Assembly: GCA_002364615.1 (NCBI GenBank)
Contig: DEYP01000015.1
Location: 1-64,000 of the forward strand
From: Arsukibacterium sp. UBA3155
GTDB taxonomy: Bacteria > Pseudomonadota > Gammaproteobacteria > Enterobacterales > Alteromonadaceae
Direction of reading: 5' to 3'
DNA: 64,000 bases
Shown: positions 1-7,358 of the stretch, piece by piece
Numbering within the stretch: the first letter of the stretch is position 1
Layout of the letters: each line of letters opens with the position of its first letter
Notes under the pieces: model-generated
Seen by the model: the letters and a program-made list of their open reading frames with translations, nothing else
What the model was told of the DNA's origin: nothing
Databases searched by the model: none
Program-made: the position numbers and the translations under genes

Positions 1-57
1 ATTCTTATCTGATCGGCATTATGCATAGGCACCTTTTTTGTTTTAAATTATCGGTGA

Positions 58-702
58 TTAATAGCGCGCTAAAAACTCAGCGCGGGTGCGGCCATCGTCT
101 TTAAAAATGCCGCCAAGTGCTGTCGTCTGGGTTTTCGAATTCATGTCCATTACGCCCCGAGATTTAACGCAATAATGCACCGCTTCCATGGTAACCGCCA
201 CATCTTTGGTTTGCAGCAAGGTTTGCAATGCCAGCAAAATTTGCTGGGTAAGCCGCTCCTGCACTTGCGGGCGCTGGGCAAAAAACCGGACAATGCGGTT
301 TATTTTAGATAAACCGATTATTTTGCCTTGCGGAATATAGGCGACAGTAGCGCTGCCATCGATCGTCACAAAGTGATGCTCGCATGTGCTGGTAAAGCTG
401 ATATCTTTTACCTTTACCATTTCCCGCACCTGCATTTTGTTTTCAATCAGGGCAATTTTTGGAAAGTTTTTATAATTGAGACCGCCAAACACCTCATCGA
501 CATACATTTTAGCAATACGATGCGGCGTTTCACTTAAACTGTCATCGGTTAAATCCAAACCAAGCGTACTGACCACTTCTGTCATTAACTGAGAGATTTT
601 TTGATACTTTTCATCTCTGGACAGGCCATTGTCCAGCATTGGGGTCTCTAAACCCTGAGCTTCAAGCGCACTGCGCACTAATACGGCTTCATCTGACAAC
701 AT
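58..702 (-). CDS. folE: GTP cyclohydrolase I
   Basis: Converts GTP to 7,8-dihydroneopterin triphosphate, the first step of tetrahydrofolate and pterin synthesis, in the cytoplasm as a homodecamer. The 214-residue length is close to the family norm (E. coli 222). The zinc-site motif CEHHF is at residues 107-111 and the third ligand cysteine is in HYCVKSRG near 178. The N-terminal extension and [11 protein letters not shown] helix are typical. The gene stands alone on the minus strand and its 3' end is near the window edge; the first 57 bases show no other gene. Pterin made here could also feed the phenylalanine hydroxylase cofactor cycle (phhA/phhB at 42-43.5 kb), which is inference. Confidence 0.97.
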   Translation of the reverse strand: MLSDEAVLVRSALEAQGLETPMLDNGLSRDEKYQKISQLMTEVVSTLGLDLTDDSLSETPHRIAKMYVDEVFGGLNYKNFPKIALIENKMQVREMVKVKDISFTSTCEHHFVTIDGSATVAYIPQGKIIGLSKINRIVRFFAQRPQVQERLTQQILLALQTLLQTKDVAVTMEAVHYCVKSRGVMDMNSKTQTTALGGIFKDDGRTRAEFLARY

Positions 703-826
703 ACTTTACATCCAACTAAGCGTTATGTGATGCTTTTACGGCACAACAAAACCATTAGTTTAGTCATTAACTCAACTTTCTACGAAATACCCGAAAAATA
801 CCCAACTGTTGTGACGAAATTGACTA

Positions 827-1180
827 TTACTGCACCCGGGCCAGTGACTCCAGCAGTTCGCGAGGCTCAACTTCCGGACCGTTTAACGACTCGTCCCAGT
901 TAGTGCCAATTAATACACCATCGTCGTACATTTCTTTTAACCAGCCATCGCAAAATACATCCAGCGGAATGGCTTCTGGTTTATAACCTGCCCACTCATC
1001 TGAACAATGCGCCTGGGCGTCAGCTTTATTTGACCAAAATGGCATAACATCGGTTTCTTCAAACTCTACAGACTCTACGACCAGCAAATCTTCGCCGTCG
1101 GCCAGGGTCCAGACGATGCCATTGGTTTTGGCTTCTTCAACAAATTTTTGATAACTCGGATCGTGTTCAAACTCGGCCAT
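827..1180 (-). CDS. DUF2750 domain-containing protein
   Basis: A 117-residue, acidic, soluble cytoplasmic protein. The family resemblance is to DUF2750: an N-terminal segment with YQKFVEEA, a central block beginning GIVWTLADGEDLLVV, and the conserved WSNKADAQAHCSDEW stretch followed by a C-terminal helix. No enzymatic motif, signal peptide or membrane segment is visible. Proteins of this family are usually encoded as solitary genes in gammaproteobacteria and have no assigned function. It is transcribed divergently from ettA with about 157 bases between them, which probably hold both promoters. Confidence 0.85.
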   Translation of the reverse strand: MAEFEHDPSYQKFVEEAKTNGIVWTLADGEDLLVVESVEFEETDVMPFWSNKADAQAHCSDEWAGYKPEAIPLDVFCDGWLKEMYDDGVLIGTNWDESLNGPEVEPRELLESLARVQ

Positions 1181-1337
1181 AATATACCCGCATTTTGGTG
1201 GCTTATAATGGCTGCTATTAGAACAGATTTAGCGGGTAAAAAGCCATCATTATCGTTGTATCAGCCAGCGGCTTTCCCTGATGGCTTAAAATAACGTACA
1301 ATTTGCGCCATCATCAATAACTGGTTGTAATAACTCT

Positions 1338-2999
1338 ATGGCGCAATATATTTACTCAATGCATCGGGTGTCAAAAGTTGTCCCGCCGAAAAAAACCATC
1401 TTAAAAGATATCTCACTTTCGTTTTTCCCCGGCGCTAAAATTGGCGTGTTGGGCTTAAACGGTTCGGGTAAATCTACCCTGCTGCGAATTATGGCTGGAG
1501 TTGATACCGAATTTGAAGGTGAAGCCCGGCCACTGGCTGGTACTAAAATTGGCTATTTACCGCAAGAACCGGTGCTGGATACCAGTAAAACCGTGCGGGA
1601 AATTGTTGAAGAAGCCGTTGCCGATGTAAAAGAAGCGTTTGGCCGGCTGGATCAGGTTTATGCCGCGTACGCTGAAGAGAACGCTGACTTTGATGCACTT
1701 GCCCGCGAGCAAGGCGAATTGGAAGCACTTATTCAGGCTAAAGATGGTCATAACCTGGACAACACCCTGGAACGGGCTGCCGATGCGCTGCGTTTACCGC
1801 CATGGGACGCTAATATTGGCCATTTGTCAGGTGGCGAACGCCGTCGGGTGGCCATTTGCCGGCTGTTATTGGAACGGCCGGATATGCTGCTACTGGACGA
1901 GCCAACCAACCACCTGGATGCCGAGTCAGTCGCCTGGTTAGAACGCTTCTTACATGACTATCCGGGAACCGTGGTCGCGATTACCCACGACCGCTATTTC
2001 CTCGATAATGTCGCCGGCTGGATTTTAGAACTTGACCGCGGCTATGGTATTCCATGGGAAGGCAATTACTCCTCCTGGCTGGAGCAAAAAGATGCCCGCT
2101 TACAACAGGAAGAGAAAACTGAAAATGCCCGCCAGCGTTCCATTAAGCAAGAACTGGAGTGGGTACGCACTAACCCCAAAGGCCGTCATGCCAAAAGCAA
2201 GGCACGGATGGCTCGGTTTGAAGAGTTGCAAAGCCAGGACTTCCAGAAGCGTAACGAAACTAATGAGCTGTTTATTCCGCCAGGGCCGCGCCTCGGTGAT
2301 AAGGTGCTGGAAGTTAACCACCTGCGAAAATCTTTCGCCGATCGCTTGCTGATAAACGACCTGAGTTTTAGTGTGCCAAAAGGTGCGATTGTCGGCATTA
2401 TCGGCCCTAACGGCGCCGGTAAATCAACGTTATTTAAAATGATCACTGGCAGCGAAAAGCCTGATAGCGGCAATATTGAGATTGGTGATACCGTCCAGGT
2501 GGCCAGTGTTGATCAGTTTCGCGATAGCATGAACTCGAAAAACACGGTTTGGCAGGAAATTTCCAATGGCCAGGACATGCTGCAAATTGGCAGTTTCCAA
2601 ATCCCCAGCCGTGCCTATGTCGGTCGCTTTAACTTTAAAGGCAACGACCAGCAGAAATTTATTGGCGAGCTTTCCGGTGGTGAGCGCAACCGGGTGCATT
2701 TAGCTGCACTGTTAAAAGCGGGTGGCAATATGTTGCTGCTGGATGAACCGACCAACGATTTAGACGTGGAAACGTTGCGAGCACTGGAAAACGCTCTGCT
2801 GGACTTCCCAGGCTGTGCGATGGTGATTTCGCACGATCGCTGGTTCCTTGACCGCATAGCGACCCATATTCTCGACTACCGCGATGAGGGCCAGGTAAAT
2901 TTCTTTGAAGGAAACTACTCCGACTACGAAGCGTGGCTTAAAGCCACTTATGGTGCCGCTGCGTTGGAGCCTCACCGGATAAAATATAAGAAAATTTAA
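1338..2999 (+). CDS. ettA: Energy-dependent translational throttle protein EttA (ABC-F ATPase)
   Basis: A ribosome-associated ABC-F protein that, in E. coli, binds the E site and gates the first elongation steps according to the ATP/ADP ratio. Two nucleotide-binding domains are visible. The first has Walker A GLNGSGKST, signature LSGGERRRVA and Walker B LLLDEPTNHLD. The second has GPNGAGKST, LSGGERNRVH and LLLDEPTNDLD. The arm insert lies in domain 1 and the charged linker (KGRHAKSKARMARFEEL region) lies between the domains. No membrane segments are present, which separates it from transporters. Length 553 matches E. coli (555). A strong terminator follows directly, so it is probably monocistronic. 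Confidence 0.97.
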   Translation: MAQYIYSMHRVSKVVPPKKTILKDISLSFFPGAKIGVLGLNGSGKSTLLRIMAGVDTEFEGEARPLAGTKIGYLPQEPVLDTSKTVREIVEEAVADVKEAFGRLDQVYAAYAEENADFDALAREQGELEALIQAKDGHNLDNTLERAADALRLPPWDANIGHLSGGERRRVAICRLLLERPDMLLLDEPTNHLDAESVAWLERFLHDYPGTVVAITHDRYFLDNVAGWILELDRGYGIPWEGNYSSWLEQKDARLQQEEKTENARQRSIKQELEWVRTNPKGRHAKSKARMARFEELQSQDFQKRNETNELFIPPGPRLGDKVLEVNHLRKSFADRLLINDLSFSVPKGAIVGIIGPNGAGKSTLFKMITGSEKPDSGNIEIGDTVQVASVDQFRDSMNSKNTVWQEISNGQDMLQIGSFQIPSRAYVGRFNFKGNDQQKFIGELSGGERNRVHLAALLKAGGNMLLLDEPTNDLDVETLRALENALLDFPGCAMVISHDRWFLDRIATHILDYRDEGQVNFFEGNYSDYEAWLKATYGAAALEPHRIKYKKI

Positions 3000-3014
3000 A
3001 CTTTCCCGTCTGAC

Positions 3015-3038
3015 AAGGCCGCCTTCGCGGCCTTTTTT
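3015..3038 (+). terminator. Rho-independent terminator of ettA
   Basis: An 8-bp perfect stem (AAGGCCGC at 3015-3022 pairing with GCGGCCTT at 3027-3034), a 4-base CTTC loop, and a run of six T ending at 3038. It starts 15 bases after the ettA stop codon. Confidence 0.93.
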
Positions 3039-3047
3039 AATCGCCAG

Positions 3048-3076
3048 TTGACAAGCTTTACCGGCCCTGTTGTTAT
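3048..3076 (+). promoter_or_regulatory. Candidate sigma-70 promoter of the DsbA-like gene
   Basis: A perfect -35 hexamer TTGACA at 3048-3053, then 17 bases, then TGTTAT (4/6 match) at 3071-3076. It lies between the ettA terminator and the ATG at 3110, giving a leader of roughly 27 bases. The -10 is weak; a TATAAC a few bases further on would need a 20-base spacer. Confidence 0.45.
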
Positions 3077-3109
3077 AACGTCACTTTATTGGCAATACCA
3101 TAGAATGTT

Positions 3110-3793
3110 ATGAGCACTAAAATTTATTTAACCCATTATGCAAAATTACTGGCAGTTGCCAGTGTAAGTTTGCTGCTTGCCTGCTCTGAGCCTGCGAAAC
3201 CAGAAAACACCTCTGCCGGGGCCGATAAATCGCAGCAAATAAGCCCTGACACGGTCCGGTTTCAGCAAGACGTGCATTATAAACTGGTGGAAAATATTGA
3301 CGCTGAAAATGCCAAGCCGCCTTTTCTTGTAGAGTATTTCTGGTTTGGTTGCCAGCATTGTCAGCAATTTGAACCTGTGCTGGAAGCTATTATGCTGCGT
3401 CGCCCTGAACTCAGCCTGGTACGCAAACATGCCGCTGCCGTACCACAGTGGCAAACCGACGCCCGAATATTTTACAGCCTGCAGCAAATGGGGCTAGAGC
3501 ACCTGACGGCACCGTTATTTAAGCTTTATGAAGAAAAGCGTCAGCTTACCCCCTTAGATTTACAACAGTTTTTAACAACACATCAGGTTGATCAGAAAGC
3601 ATTTTTTGATATAGCGGAAAACAGCGAACAGGTCGTAGAAAAAATGCGCCGCAGTGCGCGCGAGATGCAGGACAATACTATTCGCGGCGTGCCGGCGTTA
3701 GTAGTAAATGGTCGCTACTTAATCACCCCAAACGAGGATATCAATAGCCTGGATGCGTATCTGGCGCTGATTGACTACCTGCGGACAAAATAA
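3110..3793 (+). CDS. DsbA-like thiol:disulfide oxidoreductase, predicted lipoprotein
   Basis: A thioredoxin-fold protein of the DsbA family, which oxidises cysteine pairs in exported proteins. The active-site motif CQHC is at residues 81-84 inside FWFGCQHCQQF, and the cis-proline loop GVPALVV is near residue 190. Unlike classical periplasmic DsbA, the N-terminus ends in the lipobox LLLAC with Cys25 as the lipidated residue, followed by Ser and Glu. The absence of Asp at +2 predicts outer-membrane sorting. A short Ser/Pro/Asn-rich tether of about 25 residues precedes the fold. Partner DsbB is not in the window. It has its own promoter candidate and no obvious operon partner. The family is confident; the membrane anchoring is inferred from the signal sequence. 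Confidence 0.88.
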   Translation: MSTKIYLTHYAKLLAVASVSLLLACSEPAKPENTSAGADKSQQISPDTVRFQQDVHYKLVENIDAENAKPPFLVEYFWFGCQHCQQFEPVLEAIMLRRPELSLVRKHAAAVPQWQTDARIFYSLQQMGLEHLTAPLFKLYEEKRQLTPLDLQQFLTTHQVDQKAFFDIAENSEQVVEKMRRSAREMQDNTIRGVPALVVNGRYLITPNEDINSLDAYLALIDYLRTK

Positions 3794-3864
3794 TAGCCGC
3801 CGGGCAGATATGACCCGGCAAGATTCTCGTCTAAAGAGTGAATCGCATTATGCTAATAATCATG

Positions 3865-3892
3865 TTGCAACAGTTAACGGCTGTGGTATTGT
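3865..3892 (+). promoter_or_regulatory. Candidate sigma-70 promoter before the DUF6746 gene
   Basis: TTGCAA at 3865-3870 and TATTGT at 3887-3892 with a 16-base spacer. The predicted start of transcription falls inside the adjoining Fur-type operator (3896-3910), the usual geometry for iron-dependent repression. Confidence 0.5.
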
Positions 3893-3895
3893 AAC

Positions 3896-3910
3896 TGATA
3901 ATTATTATCA
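3896..3910. promoter_or_regulatory. Fur-type iron box
   Basis: TGATAATTATTATCA is a perfect palindrome of the 7-1-7 Fur core (TGATAAT, one base, ATTATCA). It is 20 bases upstream of the ATG at 3930 and overlaps the expected transcription start. The match to the known gammaproteobacterial Fur consensus is full length. Binding itself is not shown. Confidence 0.85.
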
Positions 3911-3929
3911 TTTATAAAGGTGAGGTTTT

Positions 3930-4304
3930 ATGAAAACAGTTATCCGTATCTCCGCCACGTTATGTCTATGCACTTTTGCCTTTGGCAGCGTGGCGGACGA
4001 GCAGCGCCCGGATCACTTTAAAGGTCAGCAAGTCGGCACACTATCTGAAGCTGTGACGTTGTTTCGTGATGGTAATCAGAAATTGCAGCAATTGCTGCAA
4101 GGTGAACTCACTCCTGCAAAGATGGTAGAAATACATCAGTTAACTTATACCCTTGAAAATGCATTAGATAAAATTCACAGTGAAACGATGGAATTAAAAA
4201 ATGTGCTGGAAGATGTTCACCTCGGTTCAGAGAGCATGGATTTTGGCAAAGTGAAACAACAAGCCAAGCACTATCTGGATACTGCCAATACCCTAAGCAA
4301 ATAA
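3930..4304 (+). CDS. Small exported DUF6746-like protein, iron-box controlled
   Basis: A 124-residue precursor with a cleavable signal peptide of about 22 residues (MKTVIRIS, hydrophobic core, cleavage after SVA). The mature part is helical and hydrophilic: RPDHFKGQ, then a region around EIHQLTYTLENALDKI that I associate with DUF6746, a family without a known function. It has no cysteine or obvious metal-binding cluster in the mature part and is probably periplasmic. The ribosome-binding site AAGGTGAG is 7-8 bases before the ATG. A perfect Fur box and a promoter candidate lie immediately upstream, so expression is probably induced by iron limitation. The CbiM-like membrane protein follows after 81 bases on the same strand. 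Family call is from memory of the motif and should be treated as probable. Confidence 0.78.
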   Translation: MKTVIRISATLCLCTFAFGSVADEQRPDHFKGQQVGTLSEAVTLFRDGNQKLQQLLQGELTPAKMVEIHQLTYTLENALDKIHSETMELKNVLEDVHLGSESMDFGKVKQQAKHYLDTANTLSK

Positions 4305-4385
4305 CCCGGATTTTTAAACGGTGTACTGATCCAGAGGAACCTGCCCGGTATACTGTTCTGAACATGACGTAATCCGGAGTGACTA

Positions 4386-5033
4386 ATGACCTTTTGGCAA
4401 GGGGCGAGCTGGCTGTTGTGGTTGGGGTTGTTATTACGTTTTTTCCCACGTGACGTTATTAGCCGGCTGATAAATGACAGTGGCTATCAGCATTTGTGGT
4501 GTAGTTCCGCCATCATTGTCGCTTTACTGTGGCTGGCCCAAGCCGGGATTCAACCTGGCCTAGAGCTGCATCTGCTTGGGATCACCACTCTGGTACTATG
4601 CCATGGCTGGCGGATTGCCTGGCTGATTGGCAGTGTCGCTATTGTCATTCTGCTTGCAATAGGGAAAATATCCCTGGCTGATGCCGGCAATATGGCATTG
4701 TTGACGGTATTGCTTCCCGCCCTGTTCAGTTATTTAATTTTTGTGCTGTCTTATCAGTATTTGCCGCGCCACTTATTCATCTATATTTTTATTGCCGGGT
4801 TCGCCAACGCCGCCTTGACCATTACTTTTAAGATGTTACTTACCTCAGTCTGGGTATACTGGCAAAGCGACTACAGCTGGAACAGCATTTACCAGAATTA
4901 TCTGCAACTGGCACTGCTTATCTGGTTCGCCGAAGCCTTGTTAAACGGCATGGCCATTACATTAATGAGCGTATACCGGCCCCACTGGCTCAGAACCTTT
5001 TATGACAATGAGTACCTGTCGCCAGACCGTTAA
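4386..5033 (+). CDS. CbiM-like integral membrane protein (energy-coupling factor type permease)
   Basis: A 215-residue protein with about seven hydrophobic segments. The C-terminal portion (EALLNGMAITLMSVYRP, then TFYDNEYL) and the central LHLLGITTL segment resemble the CbiM/NikM family of Ni/Co ECF substrate-binding components as found in many proteobacteria. It lacks the N-terminal Met-His metal-ligand start typical of true CbiM/NikM (it begins MTFWQG). No CbiO-type ATPase or CbiQ partner is nearby, so it is an orphan. The ribosome-binding site GGAG precedes the ATG by 6 bases. It may be co-transcribed from the Fur-controlled promoter at 3.9 kb. Substrate is unknown; a metal or cobalamin-related role is inference. 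Confidence 0.65.
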   Translation: MTFWQGASWLLWLGLLLRFFPRDVISRLINDSGYQHLWCSSAIIVALLWLAQAGIQPGLELHLLGITTLVLCHGWRIAWLIGSVAIVILLAIGKISLADAGNMALLTVLLPALFSYLIFVLSYQYLPRHLFIYIFIAGFANAALTITFKMLLTSVWVYWQSDYSWNSIYQNYLQLALLIWFAEALLNGMAITLMSVYRPHWLRTFYDNEYLSPDR

Positions 5034-5053
5034 TCACACACCGCTAAACAAGA

Positions 5054-6406
5054 CTACACCACGCCCTGCTGGATCATGGCGTCGGCTACCCGACGAAACC
5101 CTGCAACGTTAGCGCCCAGAATAAAGTTTGTCGGCTGGTCAAGCTCGATAGCGGTGTCTCTGGTACGCTGATAAATACCCCGCATGATGTCCTTCAATTT
5201 CTGATCAACTTCATCGAAGGTCCAGCGCTGCATACTAGCATTCTGAGCCATTTCCAGCTGACTGGTTGCTACCCCGCCTGCATTCGCCGCTTTTCCGGGA
5301 GCGTAGGCAATTTTGGCTTTTAACAGCACGTCAGCCGCGTCGGAAGTACAGGGCATGTTGGCACCTTCGCACACGGCGATGCAGCCATTGTCAAGCAGAG
5401 CGCGGGCATCAGCTGCAGTTAACTCATTCTGGGTCGCACACGGGAAGGCAACTTGCCCCTGCAGACGCCACACGGCATGACCATCTTCAGGATAGTTGTC
5501 GCGACTAATGTATTTTGCATCTGACTGACGTTTTGCATAATCACTGAGCCTGCCGTTCTCAACCTCTTTTATCTGCTTCAAGCAACTAATATCAATTCCA
5601 CTCTTCTGATAAATCGTGCCCTGAGAGTCAGTGCAGGACACCGGTTTGGCCCCCAGCGCCAGTAACTTTTCTATGGTATGAATGGCGACGTTGCCAGAGC
5701 CTGAAACCAGACATTCTTTACCTTCCAGGGTGTCTTTATTGCCTTCAAGCATATGTTCGGCGAAATAAACACAACCATAACCCGTCGCCTCCTTGCGCGC
5801 CAGAGAACCGCCCCAAAGCAGATCTTTGCCGGTAAACACACCATCAAAATTGTTGGTTAACTTTTTATACTGACCAAACATATAGCCAATTTCACGGGTT
5901 CCCACCCCAATGTCACCGGCCGGGACATCTGTTCTGGGGCCTATATGCCGATACAGCTCGTTAATAAATGCCTGGCAGAATCGCATTATCTCGCCGTTTG
6001 ACTTACCCTTAGGGTCAAAATTGGCACCGCCTTTACCACCACCCAGTGGCAGACCGGTCAGTGCATTTTTTAATACTTGCTCAAACCCCAGAAACTTCAT
6101 AATGCTGGCATTAACACTGGGATGGAAGCGGATCCCGCCTTTGTAAGGCCCAAGCGCAGAGTTAAATTCTACCCGGTATCCTTTATTAACCTGCACTTTG
6201 CCCTGGTCATCAACCCATGCTACCCGGAACATAATTTGTCGCTCCGGCTCTACCATGCGTTCGATAATGGCATGCTGACAAAAGCGGCTTTCTTCATCCA
6301 GTACCGGCCCCAATGAATCGAGGACTTCTTCAACGGCCTGATAAAACTCGGTTTGTGCCGGGCTGCTCTTCTGTAATTTAACAATAGTATTGTGGGTATA
6401 GGGCAT
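5054..6406 (-). CDS. gdhA: NADP-specific glutamate dehydrogenase
   Basis: Catalyses reductive amination of 2-oxoglutarate to glutamate with NADPH, the high-ammonium assimilation route. The start at 6406 is preferred over an upstream in-frame start at 6484: it gives 450 residues (E. coli 447), begins MPYTHNTIV, and has AAAGG 7-8 bases upstream. Motifs include the substrate loop LPLGGGKGGANFDPKGKS, DVPAGDIGVGTREIGYM, the nucleotide-binding VSGSGNVAIHTIEKL, PCATQNELT and APGKAANAGGVATSQLEMAQN. It is transcribed divergently from the neighbouring hydrolase with about 100 bases between them. No regulatory box was recognised there. Confidence 0.96.
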   Translation of the reverse strand: MPYTHNTIVKLQKSSPAQTEFYQAVEEVLDSLGPVLDEESRFCQHAIIERMVEPERQIMFRVAWVDDQGKVQVNKGYRVEFNSALGPYKGGIRFHPSVNASIMKFLGFEQVLKNALTGLPLGGGKGGANFDPKGKSNGEIMRFCQAFINELYRHIGPRTDVPAGDIGVGTREIGYMFGQYKKLTNNFDGVFTGKDLLWGGSLARKEATGYGCVYFAEHMLEGNKDTLEGKECLVSGSGNVAIHTIEKLLALGAKPVSCTDSQGTIYQKSGIDISCLKQIKEVENGRLSDYAKRQSDAKYISRDNYPEDGHAVWRLQGQVAFPCATQNELTAADARALLDNGCIAVCEGANMPCTSDAADVLLKAKIAYAPGKAANAGGVATSQLEMAQNASMQRWTFDEVDQKLKDIMRGIYQRTRDTAIELDQPTNFILGANVAGFRRVADAMIQQGVV

Positions 6407-6506
6407 ATTTAAACCTTTGTTGTGTAAAGCAGTTCGCTGGTATAGCCTGTCAGCAATACTGCTAATTTCACTAATAGTGAACAAACTAACGCAATAAACA
6501 CCTGTT

Positions 6507-7358
6507 ATGGATCACTCTTTATATTTTAGGTTAGCTGGCTATAAAAATAGCATGCAACTGGCAGCTCTGGCTAACCGGCCGACATTTAGCGCGTCACAAC
6601 CACCGATACTCTGCCTGCATGGCTGGTTGGATAATGCCGCCAGTTTCCGGCCTCTGGCCAGTGAACTTGCTTCACTACCTTTACTGGCGCTCGACTTTCC
6701 GGGCCATGGTCTGTCGGCTAACCGAAGCAATGACGCCCATTATTATTTTTTTGACTGGGTAGAAGATGTGGTTGCCCTCTGTCAGCAACAAGGCTGGCAA
6801 CAGCTGACTGTGGTTGGCCATTCCATGGGGGGGATGGTGGCCACTGCGCTGGCTGCGGCTTTCCCGGAGCTGGTGGCCAGATTGGTACTGATAGATAGCC
6901 TGGGCTTTGTTACCGCTGAGCCTAACGATACCTGTGAGCAATTGCGTCAGGGTATTGTGTCGCGGTTAAAAGGGCCGCCAGCACGAAAACCCTATTACCA
7001 GAGCCTTACCGCTGCTGCAGAGGCACGGCTCCGGCAAAGTGATTTTAGCTTACAGGAAGCGTTGCTACTGGCTGAACGTGGCACGGTGACCAATCAACAG
7101 GGTGTTAGCTGGGACAATGACTATCGTTTACGTTATCGCTCGGTACATCGGTTGACTGACGCTCAGGCCAAGGCGCTTTGCCTGGAAGTTCAGGCGCCGG
7201 TACTGGCTATTTTAGCCAGTGATGGTCCTTTTAACAGTAAACTGGCAGAGCTACAAAGCTGGTATGAGCGCTTGACGGTAAAGCAAATAACCGGCGGCCA
7301 TCATTGTCATATGACAGCCGCCAGCGAGGTTGCCAGGCTGATTAAAGCCTGGCTCTGA
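6507..7358 (+). CDS. Alpha/beta-fold hydrolase
   Basis: A 283-residue soluble alpha/beta hydrolase. The N-terminal LCLHGWLDNAASFRPLA carries the oxyanion HGW motif. The nucleophile elbow GHSMGGM places the catalytic serine near residue 110. The C-terminal GGHHCHM provides the catalytic histidine, and the acid is likely in LAILASDGPF. Substrate cannot be named; the family includes esterases, lipases and epoxide hydrolases. It ends exactly where btuB ends on the other strand (convergent, no spacer), so no separate terminator is possible between them without overlapping coding sequence. Confidence 0.88.
   Translation: MDHSLYFRLAGYKNSMQLAALANRPTFSASQPPILCLHGWLDNAASFRPLASELASLPLLALDFPGHGLSANRSNDAHYYFFDWVEDVVALCQQQGWQQLTVVGHSMGGMVATALAAAFPELVARLVLIDSLGFVTAEPNDTCEQLRQGIVSRLKGPPARKPYYQSLTAAAEARLRQSDFSLQEALLLAERGTVTNQQGVSWDNDYRLRYRSVHRLTDAQAKALCLEVQAPVLAILASDGPFNSKLAELQSWYERLTVKQITGGHHCHMTAASEVARLIKAWL

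Noticed and set aside
4305..4385. A separate sigma-70 promoter for the CbiM-like gene (TATACT at about 4350)
   Set aside because: The -35 is poor (CTGATC), so I did not list it; read-through from the Fur-controlled promoter is as likely.
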